Shown: positions 1-5,112 of the stretch, piece by piece
How positions within the stretch are numbered: position 1 is the stretch's first letter
Layout of the letters: each line of letters starts with the position of its first letter
Source: Bacteroidota bacterium
Lineage (GTDB): Bacteria; Bacteroidota; Rhodothermia; Rhodothermales; UBA10348
Length of the DNA: 5,112 nt
Direction: 5' to 3'
NCBI GenBank assembly: GCA_024640835.1
Contig: JAHEEH010000192.1
Location: forward strand, 1 to 5,112
The notes under the pieces: model-generated
Seen by the model: only the letters and a program-made list of their open reading frames with translations
Database searches by the model: none
Told to the model about the DNA's origin: nothing
Position numbers and translations under genes: made by a program

Positions 1-190
1 CGTCGGGGTGATCGTCCAGGTCCGGCAACCGGATGACGGTACATCCCAGGCGCCGCAGGGCGTCCTCGTAGGCCGCATGCTGGCGGCGTGCGACCTCGAC
101 ATCGAGGGGAAGCCGGTCGAGGTGGGTGAGCTCGCAGTCCGCGAGCCTGGGGCCGACCGGTCGGGTCAGCGCGATGCGTCCGATGGTCAC
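1..190 (-). CDS. ddaH: Dimethylargininase (DDAH-like), N-terminal part, cut by window edge
   Basis: Enzymes of this family hydrolyse N-omega-methylated arginines to citrulline plus methylamine or dimethylamine in the cytosol; they belong to the arginine deiminase/amidinotransferase fold. Only residues 1-63 are in the window. Visible family features are the opening strand IALTR (6-10), the segment CELTHLDR (19-26), the helix containing RRQHAAYEDALRRLG (35-49; compare QHNAY in the Pseudomonas enzyme), and the strand TVIRLPDLDDHPD (51-63), which stops just where the conserved DSVFVED motif should begin. The catalytic Cys and His lie beyond the edge and cannot be checked. The start is GTG at 190-188; no ATG is available nearby in this frame, and residues 6-10 then sit at the usual distance from the N-terminus. 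The GTG shares the bases GTGA with the stop of the propeller gene, which suggests translational coupling. A related member of the superfamily (for example an arginine deiminase-like protein) is possible. Confidence 0.8.
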   Translation of the reverse strand, partial: MTIGRIALTRPVGPRLADCELTHLDRLPLDVEVARRQHAAYEDALRRLGCTVIRLPDLDDHPD

Positions 191-3100
191 TGGATCTCGA
201 TCCGGTCTTCGTTCCCGAGCCCGCGATTCAGATCCCGCAGCGTCCGCTCCAGGAACCGCTCCCGCCGCGGGCGAAGGCGGTCGATCTGCTCCGCCAGGAA
301 GGTGGCTCTGGATCGCTGGTCCGCGGTCGGCGGACCGGTCCAGCCCTCGAGGTCCGAGAACAGCCCGCGCAGTCGTCGGACCAGCTCCCGGTACCGTCGG
401 TCCAGCGCTTCCGACTCGGCCCGAGGTTCCTCCGGGAAGCTCCTTCCGAGCTTCTCCAGCTCGACGACCCGGCGATGCACCCCCGTGACCGCACCGGCGT
501 CGGACACCGCGGTCGAGTAGAGATCGCCGACGTTCCGGAGCGCCTCGAGCCAGGCCGCCTGGACGTCGGTCGTCGCCGTGCTGCGAGCGTCCGGCAGCAC
601 GCGGAAGCCGGCTTCCGTACCGGTCCCGTTCACGTCGAGTCGCACCGTGTACCGTCCGGGAGGAACCGGTATCCCGGAGGGCCCGCGGCCCCGGCCTGGT
701 GGTCCGTTCGACGTGTCGGCAGAAAGGCTCGGAAGGGGCTCGTGGCGGAGATCCCACACGATCCGGTTCAGGCCGGCCGTCGTGTCGGCATCGAGCGTCC
801 GGACCACGTCACCGAGGCCGTCCCGTATCGTGAGCGAGACCGAATCGCGCGCCGTGGATTCCTTCAGCCAGTACTCCAGGACGGCCCCGGCGGCCGGGTT
901 CTCACCCCGGAACACCATGTCCCCCTCGTGGCCGCGTTCGCCCCGGTAGCGGACGAAACGGGCGTCACCGGGTGGAAACACGTGTCCCGCCTCCAGGCGG
1001 ACGGCGGGAGAGAGGCCCTGGAGGGCGGAGAGGCCGTCCAGGATCCAGATGCCGCGGCCATGGGTCGCCACGACCAGGTCGTTTTCCCGCGCCTGGATGA
1101 CGAGATCGTTCACCGCGACCGTGGGCATGCCGCCCGCGAGAGCGGTCCAGTTCATTCCGCGGTTCAGCGTCACGAAGAGACCGAACTCGGTGCCCAGGTA
1201 CAGCACGTCGGGGTTGCGGGGGTCCTCGCGGACGGTCCGTGCGACGCGATCGGCAGGAAGATCGCCGCTGGCCGATCGCCAGCTGTCCCCCCGGTCCTCG
1301 GAAACGAACAGGTAGTTCGCGTAGTCGTCGTTCCGGTAGTCGTTGACGGCCACGTACACGCGGTCCGCCACATGCGACGACGGCTCGATTCCGTTGAAGA
1401 GGGCGCCCGCGGGCAGTCCCGGCATGCGCGACGACACCTCGCGCCAGGTCGTTCCCCCGTCGTCCGACACGTGGAACAGCCCGTCGTCGGTCCCCACGTA
1501 CAGGAGGCCGGGCCGGACCGGACTCTCTGCGATGGCGGTCAGCGTGGGCCAGTACGGGATGCCGTCGTCCAGCGAGGCCAGGGAGTCGTGCACCGCCTGG
1601 TTCATGATCCGGAGATCCCGCCGGTCCGTTCCGCTCGTCAGGGCTCGGAGCCCGGTCCAGGAGAGCCCTCCGTCCGTCGATTTCCAGAGGACGTCGGTAC
1701 CGGCGTACACGGTGTTGGGATCGTGCGGGGAAAAGACGAACGGCCCGTCCCAGTTGGCCGGTGCCATGGCGTTCTCGAGGTCCGCCTCGGGCTCGCGCGC
1801 GATCCATGCGTCCCAGTTCCTGCGGTCCGGAATAGCGCCGTGGGGGTCTCCCGGACGGATTTCACGGCGTTCGCCGGTCGCGAGATCGAGCATCGACAGT
1901 CCCAGGTACTGCGACTCCGTGTAGACGAGGTCGGGATCGTTCGGGTGAGGCCGGTTCACGAAGCCGTCGCCGCCTCCCGTGCGGATCCAGTCCTCGTTCA
2001 GGATGCCCTCCGACCGGTACGTGGCGTTGGGGGCCGCCCAGGACCCGTTGTCCTGCAGACCCCCGTAAACCCAGTACGGATCGCGGTCGTCGACGTCCAC
2101 GCGATAGAACTGGCTGACCGGGAGCGAGCGCACGTAGAGCCAGGTCGTCCCGCGGTCATACGAGATGCCCAGTCCGCCGTCGTCCCCCTTCATGATGTGG
2201 CGCGTGTCCGACGGATCGATCCACAGGATGCGGTCGTCTCCATGCAGGGACTGCCGGGGCGAGGTGAACGTCACCCCTCCGTCGGCCGACGTCGAGAACT
2301 CGTTCATCATGTACACGCGCTCCGGATCGACGGGGTCGACCAGAATCTGGCTCGCATACATGGGGCGCGGATTCCAGTCGGACCGCCAGGACCACGAATG
2401 GCCGCGGTCGTCGCTCCGGTAGATGCCGGCTCGCCGCTCGCCGTACGCCGTGGAGGCGTTGTAGCGCCAGCCCTGCTCCACGGACACGTACACGATCGAC
2501 GGGTCGGATCGGTGGATGGAGATCCCGATACGTCCCAGATCGCCCTCGGGGAGCCCGTCCTGAAGCCGGACCCACGTCGAGCCCCGATCCCCGGACCGGT
2601 ACAGCCCGCTCCCGGGCCCTCCGCCGTGGAACCCCCACGGTCGCCTGCGGCGCTGGTAGGCGGCGGCATAGACCACGTCGGGGTCCGATGGATCGAGGGC
2701 CACGTCCACGACGCCGGTGTCCCGGTCGATGAACAGGAGGCGTTCCCACGTCCGTCCGCCGTCGGTCGTACGGTACAGCCCGCGTTCCTCGTTCGGTCCC
2801 CACAGGTGACCCATGCCGGCGACGTACGCGATGTCCGGGTCCGTCGGATGCAGGGCGATCCGCCCGATGTGGTGCGTGTCGTCCAGGCCCAGGTGCGTCC
2901 AGTGTCGTCCTCCGTCCGTGGACCGGTAGACCCCGTTGCCCCAGGAGGAGCTCTGCCGGTTTGCCCGCTCCCCGGTCCCCACCCAGACCACGCTGTCGGC
3001 CCGCGGATGCACGGCGATGGCCCCCACCGAGTGGACGGCCTCGCGCTCGAACACGGGCTCGAAGGTCACGCCGTTGTTCACCGTCTTCCAGACGCCGCCC

Positions 3101-3291
3101 GTCGCCGACGCCACGTAGAACGTGAAAGGATCGCGTTCCGACACGGCGAGGTCCACGATGCGGCCGCTCATCGTGGCGGGCCCGATGCTGCGGAAGCGAA
3201 GGCCCGACAGGAGGCCGGAATCGATCGGCTGCGCGTGTGCCGGGAGCGCCGCGAGGACGAAGAGGAACGGAAGGACGGCTGCGCGGCGCAT
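187..3291 (-). CDS. Secreted Asp-box (BNR) beta-propeller protein, VPS10/sortilin-like family
   Basis: This is a 1034-residue exported protein with a Sec signal peptide (MRR, hydrophobic core about 5-17, likely cleavage after AHA at 20) and no lipobox, membrane anchor or obvious sorting tail. The mature part opens with the family signature FRSIGPATMSGRI (33-45). Eleven Asp-box motifs (S-x-D-x-G-x-T-W or degenerate forms) end near residues 77, 131, 182, 240, 300, 342, 384, 545, 616, 671 and 715. They alternate with 'HPxDPDxVYV' strands, as in multi-bladed propellers of the sortilin/VPS10 type. The propeller closes with NDLVVATHGRGIWILD (737-752). Residues about 796-897 form a FlgD-like Ig module (VVRTLDAD, IVWDLRHEPLP, VPPGRYTVRL). 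Residues about 905-1034 are helical and charged, possibly coiled coil. The length of about 1000 residues is normal for the family. Homologues are often labelled 'glycosyl hydrolase', but I see no sialidase catalytic set, so binding or scaffolding is more likely than catalysis. The start ATG directly precedes the signal peptide; its ribosome binding site is weak. Confidence 0.93.
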   Translation of the reverse strand: MRRAAVLPFLFVLAALPAHAQPIDSGLLSGLRFRSIGPATMSGRIVDLAVSERDPFTFYVASATGGVWKTVNNGVTFEPVFEREAVHSVGAIAVHPRADSVVWVGTGERANRQSSSWGNGVYRSTDGGRHWTHLGLDDTHHIGRIALHPTDPDIAYVAGMGHLWGPNEERGLYRTTDGGRTWERLLFIDRDTGVVDVALDPSDPDVVYAAAYQRRRRPWGFHGGGPGSGLYRSGDRGSTWVRLQDGLPEGDLGRIGISIHRSDPSIVYVSVEQGWRYNASTAYGERRAGIYRSDDRGHSWSWRSDWNPRPMYASQILVDPVDPERVYMMNEFSTSADGGVTFTSPRQSLHGDDRILWIDPSDTRHIMKGDDGGLGISYDRGTTWLYVRSLPVSQFYRVDVDDRDPYWVYGGLQDNGSWAAPNATYRSEGILNEDWIRTGGGDGFVNRPHPNDPDLVYTESQYLGLSMLDLATGERREIRPGDPHGAIPDRRNWDAWIAREPEADLENAMAPANWDGPFVFSPHDPNTVYAGTDVLWKSTDGGLSWTGLRALTSGTDRRDLRIMNQAVHDSLASLDDGIPYWPTLTAIAESPVRPGLLYVGTDDGLFHVSDDGGTTWREVSSRMPGLPAGALFNGIEPSSHVADRVYVAVNDYRNDDYANYLFVSEDRGDSWRSASGDLPADRVARTVREDPRNPDVLYLGTEFGLFVTLNRGMNWTALAGGMPTVAVNDLVIQARENDLVVATHGRGIWILDGLSALQGLSPAVRLEAGHVFPPGDARFVRYRGERGHEGDMVFRGENPAAGAVLEYWLKESTARDSVSLTIRDGLGDVVRTLDADTTAGLNRIVWDLRHEPLPSLSADTSNGPPGRGRGPSGIPVPPGRYTVRLDVNGTGTEAGFRVLPDARSTATTDVQAAWLEALRNVGDLYSTAVSDAGAVTGVHRRVVELEKLGRSFPEEPRAESEALDRRYRELVRRLRGLFSDLEGWTGPPTADQRSRATFLAEQIDRLRPRRERFLERTLRDLNRGLGNEDRIEIQ

Positions 3292-3350
3292 CGGGATACC
3301 GGGGAGTTGAACTCCGGGAATCTATGAACCGCAACCTTGACCGGATTCCT
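3292..3350 (-). other. Intergenic leader before the propeller gene
   Basis: These 59 nt separate the YgjV-family stop from the propeller ATG and form the longest non-coding stretch in the window. Read on the minus strand there is no good Shine-Dalgarno next to the ATG; the only GGAG lies about 20 nt upstream, inside a small palindrome. The best sigma70-like pair I could find (TTGCGG, 17 nt, TTCAAC) matches the consensus poorly. There is no hairpin followed by a T-run, so no intrinsic terminator is supported. Transcription probably reads through from the gene upstream. Confidence 0.5.
3303..3315. repeat. 13-bp perfect palindrome GGAGTTGAACTCC
   Basis: Six-base arms GGAGTT and AACTCC flank a single central base, 23 to 11 nt before the propeller start codon. 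In RNA it could form only a short hairpin (GGAGT, loop TCA, ACTCC), which would mask the sole GGAG of the leader. It could be a small operator or a weak translational element, or chance. No second copy is seen in the window. Confidence 0.3.
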
Positions 3351-3884
3351 TCAGGGCAGGGAGGGTTCGACGGCACGGAGGCGGCGTACCGTGACCCAGA
3401 GCATCCACGCTCCGGCGGCGAACGACAGGGCGTCCGAAAGAAGTCCCGGAATCGAGCCGACGATCACGTTGTGGGCACTCCAGAACGGAATGCAGGCCAG
3501 CATCATGGCCCGGAACGGGACCTCGTTCGTCTGGTACCGCCCGACGCTCGTCACCCCCATCGCGACGGCGACGAAAGCGGAGGCGATGCCCATCCAGGAC
3601 AAGACCATGGCCGCGGCGATGACGGGGAGCGTCGCGAGGTAGATCACCCGGAACCGGGGATCACGTCCAAGCGGTATGGCCAGCACGGCCTGCAGCCCCG
3701 CCAGGGCGGCCATGAGCGACCCCGTGTGGGCGCCGAGCAGCAGGTAGTGCAGCGCAAACGCCACGCAGCCGACGGTCTGGCCCCATAGCATGGCCGACCG
3801 GCCGCGCAGGAAGGGCCAGCCGACATTGCAGGCGACACCGAAGAGCCCGAGTGCGTTGGGCAGGAGCCCGATCTCGAAATCCAT
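3351..3884 (-). CDS. YgjV-family inner membrane protein
   Basis: This 177-residue, strongly hydrophobic protein resembles the Imp-YgjV family of bacterial inner-membrane proteins (E. coli YgjV is about 180 residues). The family has no established biochemical function. The most telling segment is WGQTVGCVAFALHYLLLGAH (34-53), which matches the family pattern of a small-residue helix ending in a 'FALHxxLLGAxTG' motif. Predicted membrane segments are near 8-24, 32-50, 54-72, 78-96, 98-114, 124-142 and 147-165. Basic residues fall in alternate loops (R27/R29, R74-R79, R116/R125, R167-R170), which by the positive-inside rule suggests seven segments with the N-terminus outside. No catalytic or metal-binding cluster is evident. 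The ATG lies 12 nt after the hydrolase stop with only a weak purine-rich stretch before it, so translation is probably coupled to the upstream gene. No signs of truncation. Confidence 0.82.
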   Translation of the reverse strand: MDFEIGLLPNALGLFGVACNVGWPFLRGRSAMLWGQTVGCVAFALHYLLLGAHTGSLMAALAGLQAVLAIPLGRDPRFRVIYLATLPVIAAAMVLSWMGIASAFVAVAMGVTSVGRYQTNEVPFRAMMLACIPFWSAHNVIVGSIPGLLSDALSFAAGAWMLWVTVRRLRAVEPSLP

Positions 3885-3896
3885 GCGCGCCCGTGC

Positions 3897-4913
3897 TCAG
3901 GAACCCGTCCCGAACGACCCCGAATCCACGTCGCGCAGGAAGGCCAGCAGGCCCGAGACGTACGTGTCCTCGTCGTCCCACATGGCCATGTGGCCCCCGT
4001 TCGGGCACAGCAGGAAGCGCCCGTTCTGCACCTGGCCCGCCATCCACTCCATGTGCGCGGGATCCATCGTATCGTGCGTGGCGCCGATGACCAGGGTCGG
4101 CACGACGATCTGCCCGAGATCGGCCGAGCGGTCCCAGTTCTCGAGTCTGCCGCTGATTCCGAATTCGCTCGGGCCCTGCATCAGGACGTAGACGTTCGGG
4201 TTCATGTGGTCGAATCCCCGAACGGCCGCTTCCGGCCACTCCTCGACGGGCCGTCGCAGCACGTGCACCGGGTAGTAGTAGGTCATCAGGAGCTCCTGGT
4301 ACCGGGGGTTCGAGAAATCACTGGCCGCCTCCAGGTTGCGGATTTCCGCCAGGACGTCCGGCGGAAGCGCCGGCCCGAGCACCTCCTCGGCGTACCGGTC
4401 GTAGTCGGGGCAGCTCGACATCATGTTCGAAATGATGAGTCCCTTCAGGTTCGCCTGGTACTTGAGGGCATACTCCATGGCCAGGATGCCGCCCCACGAG
4501 TGTCCGAGCAGGTAGAAGTTGTCGGGCCCCAGGCCCAGGGCCTGCCGCACCTGCTCGACCTCCTCCACGAATCGTCCGGTGACCCACAGGCTGTCGCTGT
4601 CCGGCTGGTCGCTGCGGTAGGACCCCAGCTGGTCGTAGTAGTAGTACTCGATTCCCGCTTCCGGAAAATGCCGGTCCAGCACCTCGAAGTACTCGCTGCT
4701 CGCACCCGGGCCGCCGTGAAGGAGGAGCACCTTGACGGTCGGGTTGTCACCCACCCTGCGGGTCCAGACGTTGAACGTGCCGGAGGGCGTGTCGACCGGG
4801 ATCATGCGCACGCCGTCGTTCGCGGGCATGGTCTCGGGAACCGGAGGCTGCTCGGGCTCCGCACAGGCGGCAGCCAGGAACGCGACGAGAAGGAGGGCAG
4901 AAATGCGCTGCAT
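3897..4913 (-). CDS. Proline iminopeptidase-family alpha/beta hydrolase, lipoprotein
   Basis: This 338-residue protein is predicted to be an envelope-anchored serine hydrolase of peptidase family S33 (proline iminopeptidase-like), which removes N-terminal proline or related residues from peptides. It opens with a lipoprotein signal peptide (MQR, hydrophobic 5-16, lipobox-like LAAAC with Cys17 as lipidation site; Ala rather than Leu at -3 is slightly atypical). The fold follows: oxyanion-loop motif HGGPG (66-70), YYYYDQLGSYRSDQP (90-104), nucleophile elbow GHSWGG (137-142, Ser139), a helical cap about 165-265, acid residue Asp281 in GATHDTMDP, and His308 in NGGHMAMWDD. The triad is therefore complete. 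The segments LKGLIISNMMSS and MQGPSEFGISGRLENWDRS are typical of the lipoprotein branch seen in Bacteroidota and relatives. An in-frame ATG at 4991 would add 26 residues, but these hide the signal peptide and overlap the upstream gene, so the ATG at 4913 is preferred. True substrate specificity is not readable from sequence. Confidence 0.92.
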   Translation of the reverse strand: MQRISALLLVAFLAAACAEPEQPPVPETMPANDGVRMIPVDTPSGTFNVWTRRVGDNPTVKVLLLHGGPGASSEYFEVLDRHFPEAGIEYYYYDQLGSYRSDQPDSDSLWVTGRFVEEVEQVRQALGLGPDNFYLLGHSWGGILAMEYALKYQANLKGLIISNMMSSCPDYDRYAEEVLGPALPPDVLAEIRNLEAASDFSNPRYQELLMTYYYPVHVLRRPVEEWPEAAVRGFDHMNPNVYVLMQGPSEFGISGRLENWDRSADLGQIVVPTLVIGATHDTMDPAHMEWMAGQVQNGRFLLCPNGGHMAMWDDEDTYVSGLLAFLRDVDSGSFGTGS

Positions 4914-4948
4914 GACGATACGATGGTCTTGTCTGTGGGCCGTGCGAC
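4914..4948 (-). other. 35-nt gap before the lipoprotein start
   Basis: This spacer joins the stop of the edge gene to the chosen ATG of the lipoprotein. It has no terminator-like hairpin, no clear Shine-Dalgarno and no room for a full promoter. It supports read-through transcription from the gene upstream. Confidence 0.45.
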
Positions 4949-5112
4949 TCACTGGGGCGCCGTCCGCCTGGGCGGGCGGCAATCCCGCCACTCACGCGGC
5001 TGACCGGTGCGGGGGTCGACGGGGAGCAGTGCCTTCTCGCGGCCGGTCTTCTCTGGATCCTCGGAAGCGAGGTAGGCCAGCATGGCGGCGACCGTCGCGT
5101 TCTCCCTGAGAT
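4949..5112 (-). CDS. C-terminal end of an upstream gene, tentatively an M28-type peptidase
   Basis: Only the last 53 codons are in the window; the gene continues past the right edge. The frame reads LRENATVAAMLAYLASEDPE, then a charged KTGREKALL stretch, then PVDPRTGQPREW and a Pro/Arg-rich end RPPRRTAPQ, with stop TGA at 4951-4949. An amphipathic helix (ENATVAAMLAYLAS) followed by a short proline-rich tail with a 'PVDPRTG' motif resembles, from memory, the C-termini of secreted M28-family metallopeptidases of Gemmatimonadota and Acidobacteriota. No catalytic or metal-binding residues lie in this part, so the family call is tentative; that it is coding is better supported. It runs in the same direction as the lipoprotein gene and ends 35 nt before it, and it overlaps the 5' extension that a 4991 start would give that gene. 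Confidence 0.6.
   Translation of the reverse strand, partial: LRENATVAAMLAYLASEDPEKTGREKALLPVDPRTGQPREWRDCRPPRRTAPQ

Noticed and set aside
192..203. Small inverted repeat GGATC-TC-GATCC near the propeller stop.
   Set aside because: It lies within the propeller coding sequence, is only five bases per arm, and has no T-run; it is neither a terminator nor a supported operator.
8..520. Plus-strand open frame at the left edge, 170 codons.
   Set aside because: The product is Arg/Ser-rich low-complexity sequence, and both minus-strand frames beneath it (DDAH start and propeller end) show real family motifs.
475..3327. A 950-codon open frame on the plus strand opposite the propeller gene.
   Set aside because: Its codons are the complement of a clearly coding minus-strand gene, and high G+C makes stops rare. 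The product is rich in Arg, His, Val, Gly and Pro with no domain, signal or sensible start. It is a shadow.
3292..3350. A possible internal promoter before the propeller gene.
   Set aside because: The best -35/-10 pair matches only about half of the consensus at each box, and the surrounding spacing favours read-through.
4629..4646. TAC/GTA trinucleotide run, with a similar one near 4273-4281.
   Set aside because: These encode consecutive tyrosines (YYYY and YYY) in the hydrolase and are explained by coding, the first within the conserved YYDQLGS region; no sign of a mobile or regulatory repeat.
4914..4991. The 26-codon N-terminal extension of the hydrolase frame.
   Set aside because: It would bury a lipoprotein signal peptide and overlap the upstream coding tail; the internal ATG at 4913 fits better.
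3990..5003. A 337-codon plus-strand open frame opposite the lipoprotein hydrolase.
   Set aside because: It mirrors a hydrolase with an intact catalytic triad, has shadow-type composition (Val/Arg/His/Gly), and no recognisable motif.

Overview
The window is G+C-rich (roughly two thirds by eye) and almost entirely coding. Every gene I can support lies on the minus strand, so transcription runs from high to low coordinates. In that order they are: (i) the last 53 codons of a cut-off gene, 5112-4949, tentatively an M28-type metallopeptidase; (ii) a lipoprotein alpha/beta hydrolase of the proline iminopeptidase family, 4913-3897; (iii) a YgjV-family multi-pass inner-membrane protein, 3884-3351; (iv) a large secreted Asp-box (BNR) beta-propeller protein of the VPS10/sortilin-like family, 3291-187; (v) the first 63 codons of a dimethylargininase (DDAH-like) gene, 190-1, cut by the left edge.

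Spacing is tight throughout: 35 nt, 12 nt, 59 nt and then a 4-nt GTGA overlap. No convincing promoter or rho-independent terminator is visible in the gaps, so one co-directional operon, or part of one, is the simplest reading. No stretch over 60 nt lacks a gene. I see no tRNA, rRNA, CRISPR array, insertion sequence or integration site.

The organism is a high-G+C Gram-negative bacterium: it has an Sec-type signal peptide ending in AHA-Q and a lipoprotein signal peptide. Large 'SIGPAxxSGRI'-type Asp-box propeller proteins with a FlgD-like Ig module, together with this branch of iminopeptidase-like lipoproteins, are familiar from Gemmatimonadota, Acidobacteriota and Bacteroidota/Rhodothermota. 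The high G+C and weak Shine-Dalgarno signals would fit Gemmatimonadota, but that is inference and was not tested.

Functionally the set looks like an exported peptide-handling group: a probable peptidase tail, an envelope-anchored peptidase-like hydrolase, a secreted propeller protein that probably binds proteins or other ligands, and a cytosolic enzyme that would degrade methylated arginine. A shared pathway (degrading external protein and using the methylarginine released) is a hypothesis from gene order only. I found no clear sign of a wholly new system. The points most worth checking are the two edge genes, which are easily missed, the corrected start of the lipoprotein, and the role of the propeller protein.
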